From CAZDBA01 sp965224765 (GTDB lineage Bacteria > Planctomycetota > Planctomycetia > Pirellulales > Pirellulaceae): a stretch of 64,000 bases of DNA. A program made the translations under genes and the position numbers. The stretch's first letter is position 1, and every line of letters begins with the position of its first letter. Below are positions 46,369-54,808 of the stretch, in pieces. The notes beneath the pieces are model-generated. The model did no database searches and was not told where the DNA came from. It was given only the letters and a program-made list of their open reading frames with translations. The DNA lies in NCBI GenBank assembly GCA_965224765.1, contig CBDDAC010000026.1, forward strand, positions 124,001-188,000, given 5' to 3'.

Positions 46369-46429
46369 GGAAACCCGAAGCGTCAGCGAGGACGTGTCAG
46401 GTTCGTCCTCGCTGACGCGTCGGGTTTCC
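46369..46429. repeat. Long near-perfect inverted repeat (R4)
   Basis: Two 26-base arms (46369-46394 and 46404-46429; the left begins GGAAACCCGAAGCGTCAGCG) match at 25 of 26 positions around a 9-base loop. A degenerate relative lies at 24154-24210. Similar GACGCGTCAGCGAGG sequences are, as I recall, frequent between genes of Pirellulaceae. Confidence 0.85.
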
Positions 46430-46527
46430 AGAACAGGCGGATTGTTGATGTTCAGATACCGTTGGCTGCTGAGTCGGCCGCCAGTCGAGACAGGCGGTTT
46501 TGCTGAGTCGGAAAATGGCAGTGGCTT

Positions 46528-46625
46528 CACCTCCCCGGTCCCTGCGCTCCCGACCCTCCCAGAGGAAGGGTGCCAGTTTTTGGCATCCCCAGATTCATCC
46601 ACGGTAACCCGACCAGACTCTCTAA
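46528..46625 (+). repeat. Degenerate copy of repeat R3
   Basis: CACCTCCCCGGTCCCTGCGC onward to CACGGTAACCCGACCAGACT parallels 50870-50970 and 51215-51315 at most positions, including the GAGGAAGGG and TGGCATCC blocks. Confidence 0.65.
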
Positions 46626-46750
46626 CGCACGCGGCGGGAAAGATAATCTAAAACAATTATTGTTCGCGGGCCAAAAACACTTCGTTTCGATGCAGGAAAT
46701 GCTTGAGACCAGACCAATCGTGGCGGTAGAATAATTGCAACCGCAATCGA

Positions 46751-49195
46751 ATGCCACGATCCTACGGAACGAACATGACACATCACAATGCTGATCATAG
46801 CGATGGCGAGTCGCTATTTCTTTCCTTGATCCATAACATCCCGGCATGCTTCATCCGCAAAGATCGGGAAGGGCGGATTCTGTTTGCCAATGACAAGTTT
46901 GCAGAAATGATTGGAACCAAAGCCGACAAGATGATCGGCAAAACCGTCGGCGATCTATATGAAGGAGATCTGGGAGACATGTCCCGTCTTGAAGACGTCC
47001 AGGTTATGGAAACCGGCGAAGTGCTTGACGACGTGTTCGACGACGTTGTCGATGGAGAACTCCGATACTATGCTTCCCGAAAAGGCCCCGTTCGGAATGA
47101 ACGGGGCGAAATCATCGGGATTCAGTCCATTTTCTGGGACATTACAAAACAGCGAGTTGCCGAGTTGGCACTGGAAACCGAACGCGAAGAACTTGAGAAC
47201 GCAAAACAGGCTGCCGACAATGCCAATCGGGCCAAAAGCGATTTCTTGGCCAACATGAGTCACGAAATCCGAACTCCCATGAACGCCATTATCGGCATGA
47301 CGGATCTCCTCCTGGAAACACAACTCACAAAAACACAGAATGAATATCTGATCATGGTTCAGGATTCGGGCGAAGCCCTGCTGGCTCTTCTGAACGACAT
47401 TCTCGACTTTTCAAAAATCGAAGCTGGCAAACTGGAACTTGAAACTACCGCATTCGACATCCGCGAAACGCTTGGTGATGCAATGAAGGGCCTGGGGTTT
47501 CGGGCACACAACAAAGGACTGGAGCTGGCCGTCCGAATCGACACCGCCATCCCGACGTTCCTGTTGGGAGATTCTGGACGAATCCGCCAAATCATCGTCA
47601 ACCTGATTGGCAACGCAATCAAGTTCACTGAGCACGGAGAGGTCGTCCTTCAAATCGAATGCAGAGAAGTCTCTGAAGCTCAGGTAACACTGTTGTTTTC
47701 CGTGATTGACACCGGTGTCGGTATTGCCGAAGAGCATTGTGACAAGGTCTTCCAGAAATTTGAGCAGGCCGATGCTTCGACAACAAGAAAGTTCGGTGGT
47801 ACCGGACTGGGCCTCTCCATTTCATCACGACTGGTGCAAATGATGAACGGGCGCATCTGGGTGGAAAGTGAACTGGGTAGGGGAAGCAAGTTCCACTTCG
47901 AAATCCCACTTGCCATCGACCATTCTTCTCCCATCGCCAAACCTCTGAAAAGACAGGTCGACATTCAGGGCATTCGGGTCCTGATTGTTGACGACAACGC
48001 CACCAATCGGCGCATTCTCAAAGACATGCTGACGAACTGGGGCATGAACCCGACCACAGCCTCAGGTGGTTCGCTTGCGCTACAGGCGCTTGCCGATGCC
48101 AACGAAGAAAACGATTCCTTTCAACTGGTGATTTCTGATGTCAACATGCCAGAAATGGACGGGTTGATGCTGGCCAATGCGATTGTTGAAAAATCGCTAC
48201 TCAATCCAACAAGTGTCATCATGCTGACTTCTGGTGCCCGCCCGAATGACATCTCCGACCTGCATTCTCTTGGTGTCAAACTTCATTTGCTAAAGCCGGC
48301 CAAGCAGTCAGAAGTCTACGATGCCGTAGTACAATCACTGTCCGCACTCGGAAGCAACATGGCGACTGAAGTCATCTCAGAACCCCGCACCCATAAAATG
48401 GCGAAATCGTCCAATGAGCTGCGGATACTCCTTGCCGAAGACAATCTCGTCAACCAGAAACTCGCGATCGGAATCCTGACAAAGCTGGGACATCACGTTA
48501 CCCTGGCCAACAACGGCAAAGAGGCTTTGCAACAAATCGAAAAATCAACTTTCGATCTGGTTTTGATGGATGTGCAGATGCCGGTAATTGATGGACTTGC
48601 AGCAACCCGAGAATTACGCCGTCGAGAATGCTCCACCCAGACACACCTTCCCGTAGTCGCGTTGACAGCACATGCCATGAGAGGCGATCGCGAACGTTGT
48701 TTTGAAGCCGGAATGGACAACTATCTGACGAAGCCTATTCGGTTGCAGGACATGGCTGACAAATTGGCCGAACTGTTCACAGATTCAACATCACAGGCCA
48801 AAGACAATCATTCAAACAAAGCAACTCCACAGCCGAATGCGATCATCCACTGGCCAGAGGCCCTGGCGAATGTCGGCAATGACGAAGAACTTCTGCACGA
48901 TTTGATTGAGCTGTTTCTCAGCGAGACACCAGGGCTTGTTAAGGATGTTGTCGCGGCTGCCAGTCCGAACGGTTCAAAATCTCTTGCAGCCGCCACCCAC
49001 TCGCTTAAAGGATCCATGGCATTCCTGAACCCCAAATCTGCCCTTGACTGTGCTGAAAAGGTAGAGCAACTTGCTGCCTCCGGTGACATGGACGCAGCGA
49101 CATCCCTACTGAGTGAATTGCAGCAACACGTCAGTGCAGTTTGCAATTTCGCAAAATCCTATCTGAATCAGGTTCGTCGGAGCAAATCCCACTGA
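46751..49195 (+). CDS. PAS hybrid histidine kinase with two receivers and an HPt domain
   Basis: The 814-residue phosphorelay protein has a PAS sensor (about 25-133, NIPACFIRKDREGRILFAND), a short coiled coil, a HisKA domain with FLANMSHEIRTPMNAIIGMT (His171), an ATPase domain (N box NLIGNAIKFT, G1 DTGVGI, G2 GGTGLGLSIS), a first degenerate-position receiver (about 410-525, LIVDDNATNRRIL, acceptor in ISDVNMPEMD), a second receiver (about 560-675, LLAEDNLVNQKLA, acceptor in LMDVQMPVID) and a C-terminal HPt with HSLKGSMAFL. No membrane segment is present. The relay ends in HPt, so a separate response regulator must exist elsewhere. ATG 46751 is used; ATG 46775 is possible. It is convergent with the next gene. 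Confidence 0.92.
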   Translation: MPRSYGTNMTHHNADHSDGESLFLSLIHNIPACFIRKDREGRILFANDKFAEMIGTKADKMIGKTVGDLYEGDLGDMSRLEDVQVMETGEVLDDVFDDVVDGELRYYASRKGPVRNERGEIIGIQSIFWDITKQRVAELALETEREELENAKQAADNANRAKSDFLANMSHEIRTPMNAIIGMTDLLLETQLTKTQNEYLIMVQDSGEALLALLNDILDFSKIEAGKLELETTAFDIRETLGDAMKGLGFRAHNKGLELAVRIDTAIPTFLLGDSGRIRQIIVNLIGNAIKFTEHGEVVLQIECREVSEAQVTLLFSVIDTGVGIAEEHCDKVFQKFEQADASTTRKFGGTGLGLSISSRLVQMMNGRIWVESELGRGSKFHFEIPLAIDHSSPIAKPLKRQVDIQGIRVLIVDDNATNRRILKDMLTNWGMNPTTASGGSLALQALADANEENDSFQLVISDVNMPEMDGLMLANAIVEKSLLNPTSVIMLTSGARPNDISDLHSLGVKLHLLKPAKQSEVYDAVVQSLSALGSNMATEVISEPRTHKMAKSSNELRILLAEDNLVNQKLAIGILTKLGHHVTLANNGKEALQQIEKSTFDLVLMDVQMPVIDGLAATRELRRRECSTQTHLPVVALTAHAMRGDRERCFEAGMDNYLTKPIRLQDMADKLAELFTDSTSQAKDNHSNKATPQPNAIIHWPEALANVGNDEELLHDLIELFLSETPGLVKDVVAAASPNGSKSLAAATHSLKGSMAFLNPKSALDCAEKVEQLAASGDMDAATSLLSELQQHVSAVCNFAKSYLNQVRRSKSH

Positions 49196-49204
49196 GAGAG
49201 TTCG

Positions 49205-50206
49205 TTAACGACGTCTTCGAGCCGAACGAATTGATAGACCGGTACCGACGATAAAGTCGTCAGAAGCTTCGTTTAATCCGGTGCCAGCTCGAATGTCCCA
49301 TTGAACATTGTCGCTGACAAGATAAGTAAATCCGCCGTTGAAGTAATGTTCTGTTTGTATGGTGTCTGCTCCGGATGGGTACAAGCCATAATACTCGGTG
49401 TATGCACCAACCTTGTCCGTCAACGAATACGCAATCGTCCAAGATTGAGCCCATTCGGTATAACTGCCGGAAGTACCACCATCAATCGCTCGGTTGAATT
49501 GCGTGCTACCTGCCGTCGAAATGTTATCGCTCAACTCCCAGCCATAGATCCAGTTCAACCCTGGTAGGACTTCATCTGAACTGAATCCGCCTGAACCAGT
49601 TGGCACCGTCATCTGAGGAATTAGTGCCATCTCAGGAAGGCACCCCTCTTGAGGAGTTAGACCAATTTTGAATCCCAGGTATAGGTCTTCACTTCCCGAT
49701 GTCGTTACGCCTGCCGTTTCCTCGTCAGCGTAATTCCATCCAACTCGAAACTCTAGCCACTCCGCAAGAACTCCGAGCCGTAGTAATGGCTCAGGATAAG
49801 AATGAGATTTTGTCGATCCAGTGCCGTCGTCATCAAACGTGTAGGTGTAACCAATTTCCAATTGAGCAACGCCACGCCCCACCGTTGAACCGGCTTCAGT
49901 AAAGTCCGGACGATCTGTTACCAACGGTTCATCCAGATTCGGGCCTCCCGAAAAACTGGTTCCATAACTCCATTGCAACAGCGTACCACGCGTCTCGTAT
50001 GATGGGTCAAAGTGGCCGTTATGGTCATATGAAGTACCGCCAAAGCTCTCATTTGCACCAACGGTAAATTTTTCAAGTTGTGGGCTAGCAACTTGCTGGT
50101 TATCACCTATCGTTGCACGCACAAACTCGGATTCCTGAGCAAACACTGAGTTTTGCAATGTTACCAATACAACCGAGACAATGGTTAACCTAAGATAGAG
50201 TTTCAT
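49205..50206 (-). CDS. Outer-membrane beta-barrel protein, Phenol_MetA_deg/transporter-like
   Basis: From ATG 50206 (MKLYLRLTIVSVVLVTLQNS) the 333-residue protein has a signal peptide and then an acidic, Gly/Tyr/Trp-rich beta pattern. LVTDRPDFTEAGSTVGRGVA followed by QLEIGYTYTFDDDGTG is the recognisable opening of the MetA-pathway-of-phenol-degradation family. EFRVGWNYADEETAG and GLKIGLTPQEG-like strands follow, ending GTGLSIRSARRRR. It is predicted to form an outer-membrane channel. The gene is divergent from an MntR-like regulator, with a palindrome between them, so it may be controlled by manganese or iron. Confidence 0.75.
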   Translation of the reverse strand: MKLYLRLTIVSVVLVTLQNSVFAQESEFVRATIGDNQQVASPQLEKFTVGANESFGGTSYDHNGHFDPSYETRGTLLQWSYGTSFSGGPNLDEPLVTDRPDFTEAGSTVGRGVAQLEIGYTYTFDDDGTGSTKSHSYPEPLLRLGVLAEWLEFRVGWNYADEETAGVTTSGSEDLYLGFKIGLTPQEGCLPEMALIPQMTVPTGSGGFSSDEVLPGLNWIYGWELSDNISTAGSTQFNRAIDGGTSGSYTEWAQSWTIAYSLTDKVGAYTEYYGLYPSGADTIQTEHYFNGGFTYLVSDNVQWDIRAGTGLNEASDDFIVGTGLSIRSARRRR

Positions 50207-50287
50207 GTTGGTAACTATCCAATACGAGTTTAGGGCCAGCTTCACTCGAACGATTCGTTTCCGTGCGAAAACGAGAAGCGGCTTACA

Positions 50288-50307
50288 GGTTTAGCATCGG
50301 CTAAACC
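50288..50307. promoter_or_regulatory. Palindromic operator, probable DtxR/MntR-family site
   Basis: GGTTTAGCATCGGCTAAACC is a perfect 8-bp inverted repeat with a 4-base spacer. It lies midway between the divergent outer-membrane gene (start 50206) and mntR-like gene (start 50361). The TTTAG...CTAAA arms resemble known DtxR/MntR operators. A half-site-like TTTAGG follows at 50334. Confidence 0.65.
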
Positions 50308-50360
50308 TTGCCTTCGGATCAGCCGAAAATAGATTTAGGGAAAAGTCGGTCAATTTGCCA

Positions 50361-50819
50361 ATGTCTCAACAGTCCAAAATGCTCCACGACAAAACGATTT
50401 CTGCACGTCATCTTCGCACTCGTTCTGACCACCAAACAGAAACCGCTGAGGATTATGTTGAAGCAATCGCCGAGATCCTTAAAGTTCAGCCAACATGCCG
50501 AATCGTTGATCTAGCTTCGAGATTTGCCGTGAGCAACGTTACTGTCCACCGAATCGTGGAAAGGCTCGAAACAAATGGCTTGGTCAAGACCGAACCCTAC
50601 AAGCCGATCGTATTGACTACGACGGGAAAAAAGCTTGCGATAAAATGCCGAAAGCGACACGAAATCGTTTTCAAGTTTCTTGTGTCGATTGGCGTCAATG
50701 AAACGACTGCCGAAATTGACGCTGAAGGAATGGAGCACCATGTCAGTGCTGAAACTTTGAAATGCTTTGAGCAAATTGTTCAAAGCGGTTCTTGCGAACT
50801 TGATAATGCACGGGAGTGA
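50361..50819 (+). CDS. mntR: MntR-like DtxR-family metal-dependent regulator
   Basis: ATG 50361 (MSQQSKMLHDKTISARHLRT) gives 152 residues. A helical opening (TETAEDYVEAIAEILKV) is followed by a winged helix-turn-helix (CRIVDLASRFAVSNVTVHRI, ERLETNGLVKTEPY) and a dimerisation/metal-binding part with KCRKRHEIVFKFLVSIGV, DAEGMEHHVSAETLKCFEQI. The Glu/His residues of EGMEHH match the metal ligands of MntR. There is no SH3-like third domain, as in MntR rather than DtxR. It probably represses itself and the divergent outer-membrane gene when metal is bound. No mntH is seen nearby. Confidence 0.88.
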   Translation: MSQQSKMLHDKTISARHLRTRSDHQTETAEDYVEAIAEILKVQPTCRIVDLASRFAVSNVTVHRIVERLETNGLVKTEPYKPIVLTTTGKKLAIKCRKRHEIVFKFLVSIGVNETTAEIDAEGMEHHVSAETLKCFEQIVQSGSCELDNARE

Positions 50820-50821
50820 AT

Positions 50822-50979
50822 TTGATAAGATTGTCGCAGCGATATTCTGAGCAGATAGCCTGACGTGGCTTCCCCTCCTCGGTCGCTGTGTTCCCGACCT
50901 TCCCGGAGGAAGGGAGTCCCGTTTGTGGCGTCCGAAAATTCATCCCTGGCAATCCGTTCCGGTCTACCATTCAAAAAAA
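50822..50979 (+). repeat. Repeat R3, first copy
   Basis: About 158 bases, nearly identical to 51167-51323, from TTGATAAGATTGTCGCAGCG to CTACCATTCAAAAAAA. The inner part GACCTTCCCGGAGGAAGGGA can form a small hairpin. Confidence 0.88.
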
Positions 50980-50984
50980 TCAGG

Positions 50985-51160
50985 CTCTCCGACAGAATGA
51001 GCGGGTGAAAAGTGGTTGTTTCGCATCCTCACTCGGGTTCCTCAGGCTTGTCGGCACTTGCCGCAGAGCGGCTATTTCCCTTAGCCCCAGACTTTCAGTC
51101 TGGGGTAACATCCCACCCCAAATTCCGAGTCGCGGCGCGACGTCATCCGTTGAATTTTGT
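50985..51160 (+). repeat. Repeat R2 with CCCCAGACT hairpin
   Basis: The module runs from CTCCGACAGAATGAGCGGGT, through GCATCCTCACTC and GTCGGCACTTG, to a perfect 9-bp hairpin CCCCAGACT-TTC-AGTCTGGGG (51085-51105) and the tail GAGTCGCGGCGCGACGTCAT. Copies lie at 59114-59215 (hairpin and tail) and 61781-61945. Confidence 0.85.
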
Positions 51161-51166
51161 ACATAT

Positions 51167-51323
51167 TGATAAGATTGTCGCAGCGATATTCTGAACAGGT
51201 AGCCTGACATGGCTCCCCCTCCTCGGTCGCTGTGTTCCCGACCTTCCCGGAGGAAGGGAGTCCCGTTTGTGGCGTCCGAAAATTCATCCGTGGCAATCCG
51301 TTCCGGTCTACCATTCAAAAAAA
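51167..51323 (+). repeat. Repeat R3, second copy
   Basis: Same module and orientation as 50822-50979, with only a handful of substitutions (for example GAACAGGTAGCC for GAGCAGATAGCC). The two copies flank repeat R2. Confidence 0.88.
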
Positions 51324-51500
51324 GTTCACAGCCTCCTCGTGTAGACATTCACTCATCTTTTGCCAGCCCATGCGGTGCTCGTATTCCTTTCTTCTACGAT
51401 GATGATCGCACCAATTATCCAATCTGCCAAAAAAATCATTGGAGACAGATTCTCGCACCCTCATCCTGTTGGTGCACAGAACTAAAAGCCAAAAATCGTT

Positions 51501-51547
51501 TTTTTACAACATAACGAATATCGGTGGAGTTCGTTATGTTGTAAAAA
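51501..51547. promoter_or_regulatory. Perfect 17-bp inverted repeat upstream of the helical secreted protein gene
   Basis: TTTTTACAACATAACGA (51501-51517) and its exact reverse complement (51531-51547) flank a 13-base spacer. The A/T-rich arms could form a bidirectional terminator-like stem, a repressor site or a small-transposon end. It lies 42 bases before the ATG at 51589. Confidence 0.7.
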
Positions 51548-51588
51548 GAAGACTGACTCGTTTCTATTTCTGTTCTGAAAGGCTAGTA

Positions 51589-52536
51589 ATGAAAAACTTG
51601 GTGTTCTCCCTTTCGATCTCTGCTTATTTTTGTGTTGCTTGCTCTGCCAATGCTCAAACAACATTGCGAAACATGGATTTGAGGCACATCGACAATCTTG
51701 CTGTCAGCTTGGAGGAGTACACGGAGGAACTCCACCGTGAATATCACGAGCATCTGGAGGGCATCCGTTACGCGAAAACATTAGACGACGATGTTACAAA
51801 GCTTGAAGAGCTTGCTCATCGCCTTCATGAGTTTGTTCACTCTGCGCCTGCGGAAAACGCCGAAACAACCAATCGTATCCGAAAAAACACCAATGACTTT
51901 TTGCAATTGTCATATCGAATCCCTCGGACAATTGATTTGACTGAAATTTGGCTTAGCTCGCACGACGCACGCATTGGGATTTCTCACATGCGAAGTGCCG
52001 CCAGAGACGTTCGGAGCATCGTAAACAAGATCGACAACTACCTTCCCGTCGACGAAACCGTGGTCGACGATCAGGCGGTGATTCTGGAAAGAGCAGTAAA
52101 AGAGTTAGACTCCGAATTCCGCGAGCATCTAAGGGGCTACGAGCATTCGCAACACATTGGCGATGACCTGCGCGATCTAACATTATTAGTTGAGCATATT
52201 CACGAGCTCGCTCACGATCGGTCATTTTCCAATATGAACTTTCGCCATTTGAGATCGGATCTCGAAGATGTGAAAAGGTCAACACTCCATATTGATGAAC
52301 TGCTCGTTGCTCAGGCTAGAAGAGGTGTTCGGCAACATGATTGGGTGGGCATTGAACATTCACGTGATGCGGTCACCGACGTCCTTGCCAGCAACAAGTT
52401 GCTAATACACATGATTGATAAAGCAACTTTTAGGGAAGGGCATTCGCGCCTACATCCTGAAGATCGTGACGACCACGACAGAGACACACCCATCCGTGAT
52501 CGCCACCGGCAACGTAATCTCGATCATGATCTTTAA
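51589..52536 (+). CDS. Secreted helical protein with an internal duplication
   Basis: ATG 51589 follows AAAGG and starts a signal peptide (MKNLVFSLSISAYFCVACSA, cleavage after NAQ). The 315-residue mature region is almost fully helical, rich in His, Glu, Asp and Arg. Two related halves are visible. LEEYTEELHREYHEHLEGIR with LEELAHRLHEFVH (about 40-90) parallels LERAVKELDSEFREHLRGYE with LVEHIHELAH (about 160-205), and SHDARIGISHMRSAARDVRS parallels EHSRDAVTDVLAS-type helices later. The tail is Asp/Arg/His-rich (DRDDHDRDTPIRDRHRQRNL-like). No family is recognised. A periplasmic scaffolding or metal-binding role is possible but unproven. Confidence 0.65.
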   Translation: MKNLVFSLSISAYFCVACSANAQTTLRNMDLRHIDNLAVSLEEYTEELHREYHEHLEGIRYAKTLDDDVTKLEELAHRLHEFVHSAPAENAETTNRIRKNTNDFLQLSYRIPRTIDLTEIWLSSHDARIGISHMRSAARDVRSIVNKIDNYLPVDETVVDDQAVILERAVKELDSEFREHLRGYEHSQHIGDDLRDLTLLVEHIHELAHDRSFSNMNFRHLRSDLEDVKRSTLHIDELLVAQARRGVRQHDWVGIEHSRDAVTDVLASNKLLIHMIDKATFREGHSRLHPEDRDDHDRDTPIRDRHRQRNLDHDL

Positions 52537-52574
52537 AATCCAACTGATTATTCCAGCTTAAACCCAACCCAAGC

Positions 52575-52612
52575 AAAAGCCGCAGCAGTTTTCTGTCGCG
52601 GCTTTTGTTTCT
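52575..52612 (+). terminator. Rho-independent terminator
   Basis: AAAAGCCGC (52575-52583) pairs with GCGGCTTTT (52598-52606), followed by GTTTCTT. It lies 39 bases after the helical secreted protein gene. The rest of 52613-52914 shows nothing supportable. Confidence 0.8.
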
Positions 52613-52914
52613 TCTCCGGCAGAAGCCCCCCACTGTTCAATCCGTTTGGTTTTTGAACCTTTTCCGCAACGGCTGTGTGCCCAAAACGAATTTTTGGCGT
52701 TGTAACTAATTGACCATTTTCGCTTTCTTCAGCCGCCTGTCGGATTTCAAGAAGTTCGAGTTGAGTCTGCGGATTTGATGTAGTGGTGTTTCTTTTGAGC
52801 CATGCCCTTCCACACGGACATGCCCATGACGGTTAATCAATTCTCAACTCAATGGACGATTCTACAGAAAATCGAGCGCCGGTCTTAACGGGCGAATCGT
52901 AAATGGTCTTGCCG

Positions 52915-53334
52915 TTATTTCTTTGTTCGCGTGTACCAAACTGGGAAAAAGTGCAAGGAGCAGACGGTAATCGGAAATGCCAACAAAATCCAACGGAGCC
53001 AGATAAGATGCGGCGGCATTGGGGGCGGTGATGTAAAAAGGTATACCGCATGAATGAACCAATAAATGCCGAGTCCGACAATCAAACTGGTTTCATGAAG
53101 CGATTTCCCCGGACCTTTCAATGCGATTCGAATTACCAGGAACGTCAGCAACAGCAGCATCAAGCTCCACGAGAAATTGATAATGTCCAGAGCCCATGGG
53201 AAAATTGGGTGCACCGATGCAAGCTTTTCACTCCAATCGAACATGAACGGAAGGGCAAAATGAACGATTGCCATCGCCAAACAATTTAAACCAGCAATTA
53301 AAAGGCAGGCGGTCCAGACTTTGTGTGATTTCAT
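52915..53334 (-). CDS. Hypothetical membrane protein with four helices
   Basis: From ATG 53334 (MKSHKVWTACLLIAGLNCLA) the 139-residue protein has four hydrophobic segments, at about 7-27, 49-70, 84-103 and 113-130, and a short basic tail TRTKK. Conserved-looking motifs include PFMFDWSEKLASVHP and HAVYLFTSPPPMPPHLIWLR. An alternative start at 53358 has AGGAA directly against the ATG, which is too close to be favourable. No family is recognised; the neighbour downstream is a beta-propeller protein 119 bases away on the same strand. Confidence 0.5.
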   Translation of the reverse strand: MKSHKVWTACLLIAGLNCLAMAIVHFALPFMFDWSEKLASVHPIFPWALDIINFSWSLMLLLLTFLVIRIALKGPGKSLHETSLIVGLGIYWFIHAVYLFTSPPPMPPHLIWLRWILLAFPITVCSLHFFPVWYTRTKK

Positions 53335-53537
53335 GTTTTTTCTAGCAATGCTATGCATTTCCTGAGTCAGTAATTTTGCCGGAACGATAATACCCGATTG
53401 ACCGTAGGTGTCCATCACTTTTCATTACCATGCTGCCCCAACTCCTATTTGGCAATCCACCAGTGGCCGCTTGGATCAAGTAAAACAAGGAACGTAGCCA
53501 GCTCTGGCCTTCTTCATTTTCCGGTATGGCAGCAAAA

Positions 53538-54458
53538 CTATTTCATCGGCTTACCTGGAACGGGCTCGCCATTGGTTGTCAGAACTTGAAAGTGATGCAC
53601 GTAGTGGCCAGAGTATGTCCACACGATTTTCTTGTCAGGTGTGACTTCAAATAGATTGACCGCTCCCTTATCGCGTTGTCCGTAGCTGGTCACAACCGTG
53701 TTACCGTTGGGAAGCCGCTGAACACCACATGCATCCTTGATGATTCCACCAACATCGTCGTTAGTTAATTCCCAAACAATTTCTCCAGCTCCATCGAATT
53801 CAACAACACGATTTCCATAGGTGCAACCCACCACGGTATTTCCGTTTTCCAGTCGGATCGCAGTGAACGGCCAGTTCTTTGCGTCCTTGCCGCCAAAATG
53901 TTCTGTGTCTGTTTGGAAATCTGCGACGACCTTACCTTCCGGTGTATACTCGCGAACTGAAAAGCCAAACAAATGTGGTGCAAGATAGTTTCCATTGGGA
54001 AGTTTTCTTGCCATCCGAGTCTGCATGTGATGATTGTCCATTTGCTCAGGGTCAATTGGAATTGACTTGGTCACCTTCCCTTGAGCGTCAACTTCCATCA
54101 ATCGCGGCTTGGTGCCAAGGACAGTAATGAGTGTTTGCCCATCGCTCAATCGCCATGCACTCACCAATTCGGAATCGGATTTTCCTTTTTTGAACTCCCA
54201 AATCATTTTCTTTTCGGAATTGAATTCCGTTACTTGATCGGAGTAAGTGATCAGAATATTACCATTGGCCATACGGGTTGCATCCTTGGCGCCGCCTCTT
54301 GTCTCCCACACCTCTCGGCCTTCCTCGTCAATGATTCCTGTGAACCCACCAGCGATCAAGACAGCGTGGCGAATTACCGGCTGCTCTTGTGCAGTCGCAG
54401 CACTGCTGCACATTGAAAGTAGCGTGAGTACGAGACCTATCAAATTCACTTTTTTCAT
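53538..54458 (-). CDS. Secreted beta-propeller (PQQ-like repeat) protein
   Basis: This 306-residue protein has a signal peptide (MKKVNLIGLVLTLLSMCSSA, cleavage after ATAQ). Repeats of about 45 residues follow with the pattern GREVWETRGG-KDATRMANGNILITYSDQV-EFNSEKKMIWEF. Further copies are RKLPNGNYLAPHLF, IRLENGNTVVGCTY and QRLPNGNTVVTSYG. N/D-G-N-T/I-hydrophobic turns followed by hydrophobic-Trp strands indicate a PQQ-like or arylsulfotransferase-like propeller. No PQQ-dependent catalytic motif is visible, so it may bind rather than catalyse. It is probably periplasmic. The upstream 350 bases (54459-54808) contain no supported feature apart from shared promoters. Confidence 0.75.
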   Translation of the reverse strand: MKKVNLIGLVLTLLSMCSSAATAQEQPVIRHAVLIAGGFTGIIDEEGREVWETRGGAKDATRMANGNILITYSDQVTEFNSEKKMIWEFKKGKSDSELVSAWRLSDGQTLITVLGTKPRLMEVDAQGKVTKSIPIDPEQMDNHHMQTRMARKLPNGNYLAPHLFGFSVREYTPEGKVVADFQTDTEHFGGKDAKNWPFTAIRLENGNTVVGCTYGNRVVEFDGAGEIVWELTNDDVGGIIKDACGVQRLPNGNTVVTSYGQRDKGAVNLFEVTPDKKIVWTYSGHYVHHFQVLTTNGEPVPGKPMK

Positions 54459-54808
54459 TGTAATTCCCTAAGTATCGCTGACCGTTCCAGTCTCCGGTTG
54501 TCCGAGGCATCAACATTGTGGCAGAAAACTAACTGGACGAAATGGGTTACGCTTTCTCCCAGAAGGAAAGGGGGCAGAGAACAAAAACAAGGCTCTCCAA
54601 GCACCGCCTCAAGCGACGACTCAATAGAAACATCTGTCTGTGCAGAACAAGGATGTGCTCAGCGCACACGCCCTTCACGTTGTAAAAACCCCGTTTTTTT
54701 GCGATTTCCAATTAACTCTGTCCGCATTGTTTGCGTTACGGGAATCCACTTGTAGGGACCACTTCGTTCCTATTCCACAAGCAAGCTTTCCTTCAATAGG
54801 TGATTCCA

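Larger units (their letters stand above)
45762..46750. other. Gene-poor region with tRNA fragment and repeats
   Basis: Nearly 1 kb with no supported gene. It holds the tRNA-Leu-like 3' fragment (46216-46271), a long hairpin (46369-46429) and a degenerate copy of repeat R3 (46528-46625). Open frames at 45673-46114 on both strands overlap each other and show no family features. Confidence 0.6.
50820..51588. other. Repeat-rich intergenic region
   Basis: Two copies of R3 flank one copy of R2; the region ends with a 17-bp inverted repeat. No gene is supported. Confidence 0.75.

Noticed and set aside
50980..51348. Open frames over the R2/R3 region with similar encoded sequences
   Set aside because: Their similarity comes from the nucleotide repeats themselves, and both strands give frames, so no protein is implied.
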